DNA from: Rhizomicrobium palustre
Lineage (GTDB): Bacteria; Pseudomonadota; Alphaproteobacteria; Micropepsales; Micropepsaceae
Reading direction: 5' to 3'
Length of the DNA stretch: 64,000 nucleotides
Assembly: GCF_011761565.1 (NCBI RefSeq)
Contig: NZ_JAASRM010000001.1
Span: 3,410,139 to 3,474,138, forward strand
Part shown: positions 28,029 through 37,920 of the stretch, piece by piece
How positions within the stretch are numbered: the first letter of the stretch is position 1
Layout of the letters: every line of letters starts with the position of its first letter
Notes under the pieces: generated by a model
What the model was told of the DNA's origin: nothing
What the model saw: only the letters and a program-made list of their open reading frames with translations
Databases searched by the model: none
Position numbers and translations under genes: made by a program

Positions 28029-28865
28029 ATGACCGCTGTATCCCCCAATGCGACCGTCAAGGTCGGTTCCGTCGAAATCAGTAACACCAAGAAGCTTTCG
28101 ATCATTGCTGGCCCCTGCCAGCTTGAAAGCCGGGCCCATGCCTTCGAGATGGCGAGTGCGCTGAAAGAGATTTGCCAGAAAGCCGGCGTCGGCCTGATCT
28201 ACAAATCGAGCTTCGATAAGGCAAACCGCACCAGCGCCAATGCCAAGCGCGGCATGGGCTTAAAAGAGTCGCTGCCGATTTTCGCCGCCATCCGCGAAGA
28301 GCTGGGCCTGCCGGTCCTCACCGATATCCATGAGCGCGAGCAATGCGCTCCCGTCGCCGAAGCCGTCGATGTGTTGCAGATCCCGGCCTTTTTGTGCCGC
28401 CAGACCGATCTTCTCATCGCTGCGGCTGAGACCGGCAAGGCGATCAACATCAAAAAAGGCCAGTTCCTGGCGCCGTGGGATATGAAGAATGTGCTCGCCA
28501 AAGTGACCGGCGCGGGCAATCCCAATGTGCTCGCCTGTGAGCGCGGCGCGAGCTTCGGCTACAACACCCTGGTCTCTGATATGCGCGCGCTGCCGATCAT
28601 GGCGGGCTTCGGTTCGCCGGTGGTGTTCGATGCCACCCATTCGGTGCAGCAGCCGGGCGGGCAGGGCGCATCCACGGGCGGTGACCGCACCATGGTGCCG
28701 TATCTGGCGCGCGCTGCTGTTGCGGTAGGTGTGGCGGCGGTCTTCATGGAGGTGCATCAGGATCCTGATCACGCCCCCTCTGATGGCCCGAATATGCTGA
28801 AATTGAAGGACTTCCCGGGCCTTCTCGATGAACTCCTCGCCATCGACGCCATTGTGAAAAAGTAA
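28029..28865 (+). CDS. kdsA: 3-deoxy-8-phosphooctulonate synthase (KDO-8-P synthase)
   Basis: 278 aa. Condenses phosphoenolpyruvate with arabinose 5-phosphate for the KDO of lipopolysaccharide. Signature pieces are IIAGPCQLES, SSFDKANRTS, LTDIHE, NIKKGQFLAPWDM and FDATHSVQQPGG. Cys30 in AGPC is the metal ligand of the metal-dependent class; the E. coli type has Asn there, so this enzyme should need a divalent metal. Usual alphaproteobacterial position between pyrG and eno. Terminator immediately downstream. Confidence 0.96.
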   Translation: MTAVSPNATVKVGSVEISNTKKLSIIAGPCQLESRAHAFEMASALKEICQKAGVGLIYKSSFDKANRTSANAKRGMGLKESLPIFAAIREELGLPVLTDIHEREQCAPVAEAVDVLQIPAFLCRQTDLLIAAAETGKAINIKKGQFLAPWDMKNVLAKVTGAGNPNVLACERGASFGYNTLVSDMRALPIMAGFGSPVVFDATHSVQQPGGQGASTGGDRTMVPYLARAAVAVGVAAVFMEVHQDPDHAPSDGPNMLKLKDFPGLLDELLAIDAIVKK

Positions 28866-28871
28866 ACCCAG

Positions 28872-28897
28872 GGGCCGCTTCGAGCGGCCCTTTTTCT
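28872..28897 (+). terminator. Intrinsic terminator of kdsA
   Basis: GGGCCGCT-TCG-AGCGGCCC followed by TTTTTCTT, 6 nt after the stop. Confidence 0.93.
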
Positions 28898-29016
28898 TAC
28901 CTGAGGTGGGGTTCACAGCGAGCCGACCGGCATCCAAAAAATAATTGTATGCGTCACTAACGTTTTTCGGGATAGTCCCCGGACTGCAATCTCAAACTGC
29001 ATAGACGGGGACGGAC

Positions 29017-29706
29017 ATGAAAACGCTTCTGGCGCTCAGCGCCGCTTTTATGCTTGGTGCACCGGCTTCGGCGGCGCTGCTTTATGATGCGCATTCCTGC
29101 ACACCGGGCATTTCTTGCGCTGTAACATCACATGGCTCTTCGCTAGGTACTGGTCCCAGCAATGCCGATTTCCAGAGTTTCTTCGCCGCCAATCTCGGCT
29201 TTGATACCTCGGCCGATACCTTCACCTGGACCGCATCCTCCAACGCCAATGGCTATTTCTTCGGAAACGTCAGCGACTCCCAATACGCGATCAACACCTC
29301 TTATCTTTGGAACAGCTCCGGCGTGATCTGCTGCACCATCGATGAGCCCTATGCCATCGCCGATGGCAATGATCATAACCTCTTTATCGGGTCTGACATC
29401 TACGGCCAGTCCGGCCAGCAATATCTCTGGGCGGAGTTTATCGCCAATCCTGGCGGGACTTTTGCGCTCACGGGCATACCGCTTCAGCTCACACCGCAAG
29501 CCTACAGCATGCTCGGTGCAGACCTGATATCGGTTCAGTTCCTGGCCATTGATAATTCGGATCGTATCCTGGCGCGCTGGAGCCAAGGCTGGCTGGAATT
29601 CGATCCGGCATCGTCCAGCAATCCGGGCATTCCTGAACCGGCCACCGCGCTTCTGGCTTTGCCGCTTCTATTACTGCTCCGCCGCCGCTCTAAGCTGTCC
29701 CGCTAA
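29017..29706 (+). CDS. PEP-CTERM sorting domain protein
   Basis: 229 aa, exported. An N-terminal signal peptide (ending PASA) and a body rich in Ser, Asn, Gly and aromatic residues are followed by the C-terminal tripartite sorting signal: IPEPATA (PEP), a hydrophobic helix ALPLLLLL and the basic RRRSK. Exosortase/EpsH enzymes recognise such tails and process them at the inner membrane, usually in exopolysaccharide-producing bacteria. Four Cys residues in the body may pair. Function of the body unknown. Terminator at 29719. Confidence 0.85.
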   Translation: MKTLLALSAAFMLGAPASAALLYDAHSCTPGISCAVTSHGSSLGTGPSNADFQSFFAANLGFDTSADTFTWTASSNANGYFFGNVSDSQYAINTSYLWNSSGVICCTIDEPYAIADGNDHNLFIGSDIYGQSGQQYLWAEFIANPGGTFALTGIPLQLTPQAYSMLGADLISVQFLAIDNSDRILARWSQGWLEFDPASSSNPGIPEPATALLALPLLLLLRRRSKLSR

Positions 29707-29718
29707 GCGCGCGCTCCA

Positions 29719-29745
29719 GGGCCGCTCTTTGCGGCCCTTTTTCTT
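29719..29745 (+). terminator. Intrinsic terminator of the PEP-CTERM gene
   Basis: GGGCCGC-TCTTT-GCGGCCC followed by TTTTTCTT. Nearly the same stem as the kdsA terminator. Confidence 0.92.
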
Positions 29746-29855
29746 GGCCGGGGCGGCCGATTGTCGTGGCCTTTGTGTTCGCGTTCCGTTTCATTGCGGA
29801 ACGGCAATTTGCTGCTATGGGAAGGGGCTCGCGCACTCCAAGAAGACGCCAGCCC

Positions 29856-30116
29856 ATGAGTTCCGCCATTTCCCAAACTGTCGGCTTTGCCGCCGCTATT
29901 TTCACCTCCGCCGCCTATCTGCCGCAAGTGATCCGGGTCTGGAAGACGCGGCGCACCCAAGACGTCTCGCTCGGCATGTTCCTGGTGATGACGGTGGGCC
30001 TTCTGTGCTGGCTGACCTACGGCCTTCTCAACATGGATTGGCCGGTGATCGTCTGCAATTCAGCCGCGCTGGTGATGACGACCATCATCCTGGTCTTCAA
30101 ACTCAGGCACGGCTGA
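29856..30116 (+). CDS. SemiSWEET-family small sugar transporter
   Basis: 86 aa with three membrane helices, the half-size form of SWEET sugar carriers that works as a dimer. The family signature is present: FTSAAYLPQVIRVWKTRRT (the PQ motif in helix 1), VSLGMFLVMTVGLLCWLTYG (helix 2) and a conserved Asn in VIVCNSAALVMTTIILV (helix 3). The frame is open to 29766, but the upstream 30 residues are Arg-rich and not family-like. The transported sugar is not predictable. Confidence 0.88.
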   Translation: MSSAISQTVGFAAAIFTSAAYLPQVIRVWKTRRTQDVSLGMFLVMTVGLLCWLTYGLLNMDWPVIVCNSAALVMTTIILVFKLRHG

Positions 30117-30137
30117 ACAACCGCGTTAGAGCCAGCC

Positions 30138-30920
30138 TCACGCGGTGGGAACCGTGCCGCCATCGATGACATATTCGGTGCCAGTAATGGAGGCGGCGCG
30201 GCTGGATGCCAGGAAGGTGATCAGATCGGCAACTTCGCCCGGCTTTGCAGGCCGCCCAAGCGGAATGCCGCCTAGCGCGTTCATGATGATCTTCTTGCCG
30301 CCCTCATAATCGGTCCCGGCATCCCTCGCGAGCCGCTCTGCGAGGGCCACAGCCGCATCGGTCTCGATCCATCCGGGTGATACCCGAACCACCCGGACAC
30401 CTTTAGGTGTCACTTCTTTCGACAAGCTTTTGCTGTAGGTCGACAGTGCGGCCTTCGCCGCGGCGTAGGCAGTTGTCGAGTCTGGCAGCGGAAGTGTGTG
30501 CTGGATCGAAGTCACATGGATGATCACGCCTGATCCTTGCGCGATCATGGAGGGCAGCAGCGCACGGTCGAGCCGGACTGCGGGCATCAGATTTTGATCA
30601 ATCTCCTTCTGCCATTCTTCATCCGTCAAGGCTGCGAAACCGCCGCCTGGCGCGCTCGATCCGCCAAGCACATTGACCACAATGTCGATGCCGCCAAGCG
30701 CCTGCAGCACCTCTTCGGCGACTTTCGCGCAGCCTTGCGCCGTCATCAGATCTGCGCCGATATAGTGGATATTTCCCGACGCTTTGTCGGGAACCGTTCT
30801 GGCTGTTGTTGCCACCCTCACGCCTTCAACGGTCAAAGCCTGAACCACCGCCGCGCCGACACCTTTGGTGCCGCCCGTTACCAAAGCGCGCTTTCCGTTA
30901 AGGCCTAGATCAAAGCCCAT
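30138..30920 (-). CDS. Short-chain dehydrogenase/reductase
   Basis: 260 aa, a classical SDR. The cofactor loop TGGTKGVG (15-22), catalytic Ser138 in HVTSIQ, and Tyr152-x3-Lys156 in AYAAAK are all present; VNVLGG takes the place of the NNAG motif. ATTARTVPD after strand 2 suggests NADP preference. Divergent from an HxlR-type regulator with 148 nt between the starts, a common arrangement in which the regulator controls the reductase. Substrate unknown. Confidence 0.9.
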   Translation of the reverse strand: MGFDLGLNGKRALVTGGTKGVGAAVVQALTVEGVRVATTARTVPDKASGNIHYIGADLMTAQGCAKVAEEVLQALGGIDIVVNVLGGSSAPGGGFAALTDEEWQKEIDQNLMPAVRLDRALLPSMIAQGSGVIIHVTSIQHTLPLPDSTTAYAAAKAALSTYSKSLSKEVTPKGVRVVRVSPGWIETDAAVALAERLARDAGTDYEGGKKIIMNALGGIPLGRPAKPGEVADLITFLASSRAASITGTEYVIDGGTVPTA

Positions 30921-31047
30921 GGGAGAACTCCCGGCGCGCGGTTTTGCGTCCTGCGAAAGCGTAACGAAGCATGATCGATATCCTCGATGAATTGTAGAGA
31001 TACCGAAAATGGCTTAGCTTCCCGAAAAGACAAGAACGCACGAAAAA

Positions 31048-31060
31048 GTAAGGTCCTTAC
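31048..31060. promoter_or_regulatory. Palindrome GTAAGG-T-CCTTAC, probable HxlR operator
   Basis: Perfect 6-bp half sites around a single T, directly upstream of the GAGGAAG ribosome site of the HxlR-type gene and within the divergent promoter shared with the SDR gene. The position suits autoregulation; binding is inferred. Confidence 0.5.
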
Positions 31061-31068
31061 GAGGAAGT

Positions 31069-31425
31069 ATGCCTCATTCCTACACACGAGAAACCGCCGC
31101 CGAAGGCGTTGAGAGCGCGCTCAAATTCATCGAGGGGCGCTGGAAACTCGTGATCCTGTTTCATCTCTTTGGAGGGCATGTGCTGCGCTTTTCCGACCTC
31201 GAACGGGCCATTCCGGGCATCTCCCAGAAAATGCTGAGCCAGCAGCTTCGTCAGATGGAGAAGGATGGAATGGTGCGCCGCATCGTGCATCCTACTGTGC
31301 CGCCGAAGGTCGATTATTGTCTCACCGAATGGGGGCAGGCGCTATGCCCGGCGCTGGATGCGCTCCTCACCTGGGGCGCACAGCGTGAAACCATGAGCGC
31401 CGCCGCTCAGACCGAAAAGGCCTGA
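31069..31425 (+). CDS. HxlR-family winged-helix regulator
   Basis: 118 aa, the usual length. The HxlR core is clear: LKFIEGRWKLVILFHLF, LRFSDLERAIPGISQKMLSQQLRQMEKDGMV (split here across helix-turn-helix and wing), RRIVHPTVPPKVDYCLTEWG. These factors often sense electrophiles or redox state through a Cys and control an adjacent reductase; this one has Cys in the wing region (DYCLT) and a second Cys at ALCPAL. Divergent from the SDR gene. Confidence 0.92.
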   Translation: MPHSYTRETAAEGVESALKFIEGRWKLVILFHLFGGHVLRFSDLERAIPGISQKMLSQQLRQMEKDGMVRRIVHPTVPPKVDYCLTEWGQALCPALDALLTWGAQRETMSAAAQTEKA

Positions 31426-31473
31426 GCTTTGTGAAACGCGGCAACTTGGTGATGGCTGCTCTTGGGTCGGGCC

Positions 31474-31890
31474 TTAAGCGGTCGCACCGAAGGCGAGCAC
31501 GACACCTGTCAGCGCCAAGAGGAGAAGTGCGAGTTCGGTCAGCATGCTGGTCATAAATCCGAACGCGCGCTTTTCCGGCGCCTGCATATAGCCAACGAAA
31601 AACAGCACGCGGCCAATCAGCCAGACCACGCCCAGCAAGGGGGCGAGGAGCGGATAGGGGCTGAAGAACACCGTGGCGAGCCAGAGCAGGATCACAAAGG
31701 CGGGGAGCTGTTCCAGGGTGTTCATTTGCACCCGCACGGCGCATTCAAATTCGAGGGGGCCGGTGATCGCTGGGGCTTTCACGTGATGCTTGTAGCGCAT
31801 CCGCCCGACATTCACGCAGGTTACGAAATAAAGTGCCACGGCAAGAATCGTGACAAAGGCGGAACTGAGTACCACCGGTGAGGCCAGCAT
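31474..31890 (-). CDS. MAPEG-family membrane protein
   Basis: 138 aa with four membrane helices. MAPEG (membrane-associated proteins in eicosanoid and glutathione metabolism) signatures are FECAVRVQMNTLEQLPAF and GRVLFFVGYMQAPEKRAFGF. Bacterial members often have glutathione transferase or peroxidase activity on hydrophobic compounds in the inner membrane. Convergent with the HxlR gene, which could hint at a shared detoxification theme, but they are separate transcripts. Confidence 0.88.
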   Translation of the reverse strand: MLASPVVLSSAFVTILAVALYFVTCVNVGRMRYKHHVKAPAITGPLEFECAVRVQMNTLEQLPAFVILLWLATVFFSPYPLLAPLLGVVWLIGRVLFFVGYMQAPEKRAFGFMTSMLTELALLLLALTGVVLAFGATA

Positions 31891-32089
31891 GACGATTGTC
31901 CCAAGCTTGTAGCAATTTTATGGTTGGCTGGGTTTTACCAAGGAATTTCTGGTTTTACGACCTGTTTTCGGGCTCTTTTGGGGGCCGTTTAAGAGGTCGA
32001 ATTTGCCCCAGGCGGTGCTGCTTGCTAGCGCTGTCTTTCCGGCTTAAACGAGGCCCGAATTTACCGTGCCGACCCCTTAAGGAGACTGA

Positions 32090-33370
<1,281 letters not shown>

Positions 33371-33376
33371 GGGTAC

Positions 33377-33397
33377 CAAGGGCCAAAACGGCCCTTG
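33377..33397 (+). repeat. Hairpin just after eno
   Basis: CAAGGGCC and GGCCCTTG around AAAAC, 6 nt after the stop. No U-tract follows; probably a 3'-stabilising stem before the true terminator. Confidence 0.5.
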
Positions 33398-33418
33398 TGG
33401 GGGAAAAGAAAAACTGGG

Positions 33419-33447
33419 AAGGCCGTCCGCGAGGGCGGCCTTTTCGT
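33419..33447 (+). terminator. Intrinsic terminator of eno
   Basis: AAGGCCGTCC and GGGCGGCCTT (one G-T pair) around GCGA, followed by TTCGTATTT. Confidence 0.8.
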
Positions 33448-33479
33448 ATTTGGGGAAGGGCTGGCGTCAGCGCAAAAAG

Positions 33480-34124
33480 CTAAAGCCCGGGGCAAATGAT
33501 GGAGGCCGTGGAGTAAGGGGATATCGTTTTCCATCCCAGCGACTCGTAAAGCGCTCGGCCATCTTCTGTGGCGACCAGCAATTCCAGGCCGCTGCGATGT
33601 TGTCGGGCCTGATGCAGTGTTTGCATGAGGGCGCGCCCAAGCCCTTTTCGGCGGTGTTCAAGCTCTGTTCCGATGCGGTCGTAGATGAAGACACCTTGTA
33701 TTTCCACCGCATAACCACTGGCGGCAAGTGTGCCTGTTTCAGAGAGGATGCGTGCCTCCCACACATGGCCGGTCTGTGTAATTTCGATTTTATACCCATC
33801 GGGCAGAGGCTTCGGCCCAGGCATGCCCGTGGCCTGCATGAAGTAGCTAGGCGCATGGAGGTTCCAGCCTTCCGTTAGCGCCGCGCGCAATGCCTCAGCC
33901 GTCCCGCAGAGTTTTAAGAGGTAGCGGGGCTTGTTGATCGTCCGGGCGAGGTGTTCCAGGCCCGATCCCATTTTTGGGAAAACCCAGCGGGCGATTTCGG
34001 CCTTCGAATTGGTATCGATACGAAAACCGCCATGTTCGGAGACGGGCGGTGGCAGTCCGCGCGAAATCGACCGGGCTGAGAGCCACGCATGCAGGATCAG
34101 TGGATCGACGTCTGTACGCATCAT
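33480..34124 (-). CDS. GNAT-family N-acetyltransferase
   Basis: 214 aa from ATG 34124, which has GCGAGAG upstream; the frame stays open to 34286 but the extra Arg-rich 54 residues look non-coding. An N-terminal region of about 110 residues precedes the GNAT core: VWEARILSETGTLAASGYAVEI, IGTELEHRRKGLGRALMQTL (motif A, R-x-x-G-x-G) and RALYESLGW. Substrate unknown. Convergent with eno. Confidence 0.75.
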   Translation of the reverse strand: MMRTDVDPLILHAWLSARSISRGLPPPVSEHGGFRIDTNSKAEIARWVFPKMGSGLEHLARTINKPRYLLKLCGTAEALRAALTEGWNLHAPSYFMQATGMPGPKPLPDGYKIEITQTGHVWEARILSETGTLAASGYAVEIQGVFIYDRIGTELEHRRKGLGRALMQTLHQARQHRSGLELLVATEDGRALYESLGWKTISPYSTASIICPGL

Positions 34125-34453
34125 CTCTCGCAACATGTAGGAGGTCTCGGCCGCATGGAAGCCGCAAAGCGGTCTGGCAGGAACTGCGCCCTGCGCGGGG
34201 CAGTGTTGTCTTTCTAAGATGCCGTTTGGGATTTCAGGGGGAGTGCGTGCTCTTGCGCGTTTGTGACAGCGCAGTGCGCGTTGCAAAAATAACGGCGCGA
34301 TATTTCGTCAGTTTCGGTCGAAAAGATTTGCGCTCTAACCCGTTCACAGACTAAAGAAATCCGCTCCGTACGGGTTTACGTAAACCCGCTCGGCCGTCCC
34401 CTTTAACCAAAAAAATATTGACGCACCGAATCACCCATGATTCGGTAGACAGC
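34125..34453 (+). other. Intergenic region upstream of ftsB
   Basis: 329 nt without a convincing gene. It holds the divergent promoters of the acetyltransferase and ftsB, a perfect 18-bp palindrome (34371-34388) overlapped by the 8-bp palindrome CCGTACGG (34366-34373), and an A-rich segment (34408-34417). Confidence 0.5.
34371..34388. promoter_or_regulatory. Perfect 18-bp palindrome upstream of ftsB
   Basis: CGGGTTTACGTAAACCCG reads the same on both strands, with a central TTTACGTAAA. It lies 66 nt before the ftsB start, where an operator would sit. The CCGTACGG palindrome overlaps its left end. No known regulator matches from memory. Confidence 0.45.
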
Positions 34454-34774
34454 ATGCGAATCAGGCCGAGCATTGTGCGAGTTCTTTGGGGGTTGAGCGT
34501 TCCGGCGCTCCTCTTAGGCTCGAGCTATTTCGGCTATTACGGGCTCTATGGCGAACGCGGTTACGTCAAGCTGGCGACCGTCAACACGGAGCTGGCGCAG
34601 GCCCATGCGCATCTCGCCCAACTGACAAGTGACCGGCTGCGTCTGCAGCACCGCATCGATCTTCTGAAGTCAGGGGATCCCGACCTTGTGGAAGAACTCG
34701 CGCGCACCAAATTGATGGATGGCGCACCCGGTCAGGTGGCGGTCCCGCGCGAGAGAGAGCCGCGCGCGAAATAG
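34454..34774 (+). CDS. ftsB: Septum formation initiator, FtsB/DivIC family
   Basis: 106 aa. One membrane helix (about 13-30, WGLSVPALLLGSSYFGYY) is followed by a coiled coil (about 42-80, with LAQAHAHLAQLTSDRLRLQHRIDLL), then the conserved DPDLVEELARTKL, the FtsB/DivIC hallmark. It belongs to the divisome scaffold with FtsL and FtsQ. Position between eno and pdhA is the normal alphaproteobacterial order. ATG 34418 is in frame but adds 12 residues without an obvious role. Confidence 0.88.
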   Translation: MRIRPSIVRVLWGLSVPALLLGSSYFGYYGLYGERGYVKLATVNTELAQAHAHLAQLTSDRLRLQHRIDLLKSGDPDLVEELARTKLMDGAPGQVAVPREREPRAK

Positions 34775-34939
34775 GCTTGTTTTGGCCACAGGAATTGGTG
34801 GTGCGTTAACCGCCGTTATGCAAGGCTTTCGGGGCCGTCAATCGGCTGCAAGGCACGCTGAGTGCTTGCAAAAACCTTCCCCGCCTGCGACAAACAACCA
34901 TTGCGCCGAATGTCACGGCAATCATCAAATGGAATCTCT

Positions 34940-35947
34940 ATGAGCAACCCGAGCGTGGCCGAAGTAGCCGGCGTCAACAACGCGGCGGCACCCAGTTCGG
35001 CGACCCTGAAAAAATTCTACCACGACATGCTTCTGATCCGCCGCTTTGAAGAGCGGGCGGGCCAGCTCTATGGCATGGGTCTCATCGGCGGTTTCTGTCA
35101 CCTTTATATCGGACAGGAAGCCGTTGTGGTGGGCGTGCAGGAAGCCCTCAAAGAGGGCGATCAGGTGATCACCGCATATCGCGATCATGGGCACATGCTG
35201 GCCTGTGGTCTGGACCCCAAAGGCGTCATGGCCGAGCTGACTGGCCGTGAGGCCGGCTTGTCGAAAGGCAAGGGCGGGTCGATGCACATGTTCTCGACCG
35301 AGAAGCACTTCTATGGCGGCCACGGCATCGTCGGCGCCCAGGTGCCGCTTGGGGCGGGGCTTGGCTTCGCCAACAAATACAAGGGCAATGGCAATATCTC
35401 CGTCGCCTATATGGGCGAGGGTGCGGCCAACCAGGGCCAGGTCTACGAGACCTTCAACATGGCCAAGCTGTGGATGCTGCCGGTCATTTTCGTGGTCGAG
35501 AATAACCAATACGCCATGGGCACCAGCGTCGAGCGCGCCAGCTCCCAGCCAGAGTTCTACAAGCGCGGCGAAAGCTTCAACGTGCCGGGCGAGAAGGTCG
35601 ACGGCATGGATGTCGAGGCGGTCTATGCCGCCGCGGCCAAGGCGGTCGCGTTTGTGCGCGAAGGCGGCGGGCCGATGATCCTCGAAATGAAGACCTATCG
35701 TTATCGCGGCCATTCGATGTCGGATCCGGCCAAGTACCGCACGCGCGACGAAGTGCAGTCGATCCGTGATCGCAAGGATCCCATCGACCAGTTCGGCGCC
35801 AAGCTCGTGGCTCGCGGAATCCTCAAAGAGGATGAGCTGAAGGCCATGGACAAGCAGATCCGCCTCATCGTCAATGAGTCTGCGGAATTCGCCATCGATG
35901 CTCCGGAGCCCAAGGAATCGGAGCTTTACACGGACGTGCTCATCTGA
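34940..35947 (+). CDS. pdhA: Pyruvate dehydrogenase E1 component, alpha subunit
   Basis: 335 aa. With PdhB it decarboxylates pyruvate on thiamine diphosphate and passes acetyl groups to E2. Motifs: [43 protein letters not shown], the ThDP/Mg motif GEGAANQG through NNQYAMGT, and the phosphorylation-loop region [14 protein letters not shown]. The ATG 34940 start fits family length; the longer frame from 34862 does not. Its TGA overlaps the pdhB ATG (TGATG). Confidence 0.97.
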   Translation: MSNPSVAEVAGVNNAAAPSSATLKKFYHDMLLIRRFEERAGQLYGMGLIGGFCHLYIGQEAVVVGVQEALKEGDQVITAYRDHGHMLACGLDPKGVMAELTGREAGLSKGKGGSMHMFSTEKHFYGGHGIVGAQVPLGAGLGFANKYKGNGNISVAYMGEGAANQGQVYETFNMAKLWMLPVIFVVENNQYAMGTSVERASSQPEFYKRGESFNVPGEKVDGMDVEAVYAAAAKAVAFVREGGGPMILEMKTYRYRGHSMSDPAKYRTRDEVQSIRDRKDPIDQFGAKLVARGILKEDELKAMDKQIRLIVNESAEFAIDAPEPKESELYTDVLI

Positions 35948-37305
35948 TGTCCACGCAAATTCTCATGCCCGCCCTGTCCCCCACCATGGAGGAGGGCAAA
36001 CTCGCCAAATGGCTGGTCAAGGAAGGCGACACGGTGAAGTCCGGCGATATCCTCGCCGAGATCGAAACTGATAAAGCCACGATGGAATTCGAAGCCGTCG
36101 ATGAAGGTACGATTGGCAAGCTCCTGGTCGCCGAAGGCACCGAAGGGGTGAAGGTCAATGCGCCGATCGCCGAATTGATTTCCGAAGATGGCGAGTCCGC
36201 TTCAACCGCTGCGGTTAAGGCGCCCGCTTCCAAGGCCGAAGCCGTCGCGCCTGCGCAGGCCAATGTGACACCGGTGGCAAAGGCCGTCATCATCGAGCCG
36301 GCAGTGCCCGAAGGCACTGAAATGATCGCCACGACGGTGCGCGAAGCTTTGCGTGACGCCATGGCCGAAGAGATGCGCCGCGACGAAAGCGTGTTCCTGA
36401 TGGGCGAAGAAGTGGCCCAGTATCAGGGTGCTTATAAAGTTTCGCAGGGCCTGCTTGAAGAGTTCGGCGCCAAGCGCGTGATCGACACCCCGATCACGGA
36501 GCATGGCTTTACTGGTCTTGCGGTCGGCGCGGCGTTCGGCGGTTTGAAGCCGATCGTGGAATTCATGACCTGGAACTTCGCCATGCAGGCGATTGACCAG
36601 ATCATCAATTCGGCGGCCAAGACACGCTACATGTCCGGCGGTCAGATGGGCTGCCCAATCGTGTTCCGCGGTCCGAATGGTCCGGCGGCGCGCGTCGGTG
36701 CGCAGCACAGCCAGGATTATTCGGCCTGGTATGCCCAGGTTCCGGGCCTCAAGGTGATCGCGCCGTATTTCGCTTCCGATGCTAAAGCGCTTCTGAAAGC
36801 GGCGATCCGCGATCCCAATCCGGTCGTGTTCCTGGAAAATGAAATCGTCTACGGACGGTCCTTCCCGGTTCCGAAGCTCGATGATTTCGTCCTGCCCATC
36901 GGCAAGGCGCGCGTCATCAAAGAAGGCACCGATGTCACCATCGTGGCCTATTCCATCGCGGTCGGCATCATGCTCGAAGCTGAAGAAGAACTCGCCAAGA
37001 TGGGCATCAATGCGGAGCTGATCGACCTTCGCACCCTGCGTCCGCTCGACACCGACACTGTGATTGAATCGGTGAAGAAGACGGGCCGTCTGGTTACGGT
37101 GGAACAGGGCTGGCCGGTGTGCTCCATCGGTTCCGAAGTGGTGGTGCAGGTGGTGGATAAGGCTTTCGATTATCTCGATGCGCCGCCCGCCAAGGTCGCG
37201 GGCAAAGACGTGCCCATGCCCTATGCTGCCAATCTCGAAAAGCTCGCACTGCCGCACGCGCACGATGTGATCGAGGCGGTAAAGGCGGTCACGTATAGGT
37301 CTTGA
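35947..37305 (+). CDS. pdhB: Pyruvate dehydrogenase E1 component, beta subunit with N-terminal lipoyl domain
   Basis: 452 aa. Residues 1-78 are a lipoyl domain with Lys43 in ETDKATME as the attachment site; a linker follows, and the E1-beta domain runs from about 120 ([72 protein letters not shown]). A lipoylated E1-beta is characteristic of alphaproteobacteria. The lipoyl domain is almost identical to that of PdhC. Coupled to pdhA by a 1-nt overlap. Confidence 0.97.
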   Translation: MSTQILMPALSPTMEEGKLAKWLVKEGDTVKSGDILAEIETDKATMEFEAVDEGTIGKLLVAEGTEGVKVNAPIAELISEDGESASTAAVKAPASKAEAVAPAQANVTPVAKAVIIEPAVPEGTEMIATTVREALRDAMAEEMRRDESVFLMGEEVAQYQGAYKVSQGLLEEFGAKRVIDTPITEHGFTGLAVGAAFGGLKPIVEFMTWNFAMQAIDQIINSAAKTRYMSGGQMGCPIVFRGPNGPAARVGAQHSQDYSAWYAQVPGLKVIAPYFASDAKALLKAAIRDPNPVVFLENEIVYGRSFPVPKLDDFVLPIGKARVIKEGTDVTIVAYSIAVGIMLEAEEELAKMGINAELIDLRTLRPLDTDTVIESVKKTGRLVTVEQGWPVCSIGSEVVVQVVDKAFDYLDAPPAKVAGKDVPMPYAANLEKLALPHAHDVIEAVKAVTYRS

Positions 37306-37335
37306 TGATGGGCGGATACGCTCGCACATCCCAAT

Positions 37336-37485
37336 CGTCATGGCCGGGCCTGCCGCCTACGCCTTTGGCTTTGGCGTGCCAAGTGTATCTCACTTGCCGC
37401 GGCGTAGCAGAAGGCGAAGCCGGGACCCGGCCATCCACCGCGTTCGCGCGTTGGCTGGATGGCCGCCTCGAGGGCGGCCATGACG
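37336..37485. repeat. 150-bp palindromic intergenic element inside the PDH operon
   Basis: Ends are 11-bp inverted repeats (CGTCATGGCCG at 37336-37346 and its complement at 37475-37485). Inside are GCCGGG-A-CCCGGC (37419-37431) and ATGGCCGCC with GGCGGCCAT (37459-37481). The structure resembles the palindromic repeats scattered between genes in GC-rich alphaproteobacteria. It lies between pdhB and the GFA gene, where it could change mRNA stability. Confidence 0.55.
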
Positions 37486-37500
37486 AATAAGGATTCCGGG

Positions 37501-37920
37501 ATGGATGTGGAACCCGCCATCGTCAAACCTGCCATGTCCTGGCATAGGGGCGGCTGCCACTGCGGCGCCGTTTCCTTTGATGTCCTGGTGCCTGCCGAAG
37601 TTATTATCGACGACTGCAATTGTTCGATCTGCTCTATGAGCGGCTTTTTGCATTTGATTGTGCCGAAAGACCGCTTTCGTTTGCTCTCAGGTCAAGACAA
37701 GCTGACTAACTACCGGTTTAACACGGGTACGGCCCAGCATATGTTTTGTTCTGTCTGCGGAATAAAATCGTTTTACATCCCGCGTTCCCACCCCGATGGT
37801 GTTAGCGTGAACTTCCGTTGCCTGGATAAGAAGGGCTTCACGAAGGTCACGGTGAATTCCTTCGATGGAAAGCACTGGGAAGAAAACGCGGCCAAACTCA
37901 TGCCGCTTGAGGCTCGCTGA
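37501..37920 (+). CDS. GFA-family zinc protein (CENP-V/GFA domain)
   Basis: 139 aa. The seven zinc-ligand Cys of the family are present: GGCHCGAV (Cys19, Cys21), CNCSICS (Cys39, 41, 44) and [11 protein letters not shown] (Cys83, 86), after which comes SVNFRCLD. The family was named for a proposed glutathione-dependent formaldehyde-activating enzyme; the activity of most members is unproven. The start at 37501 has AAGGA 8 nt upstream. It sits between pdhB and pdhC and its TGA overlaps the pdhC ATG, so it is translated with the PDH operon; this is not a usual PDH gene. Confidence 0.85.
   Translation: MDVEPAIVKPAMSWHRGGCHCGAVSFDVLVPAEVIIDDCNCSICSMSGFLHLIVPKDRFRLLSGQDKLTNYRFNTGTAQHMFCSVCGIKSFYIPRSHPDGVSVNFRCLDKKGFTKVTVNSFDGKHWEENAAKLMPLEAR

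Noticed and set aside
37302..37490. Short frame between pdhB and GFA
   Set aside because: Consists almost entirely of the palindromic element; no recognisable protein features.
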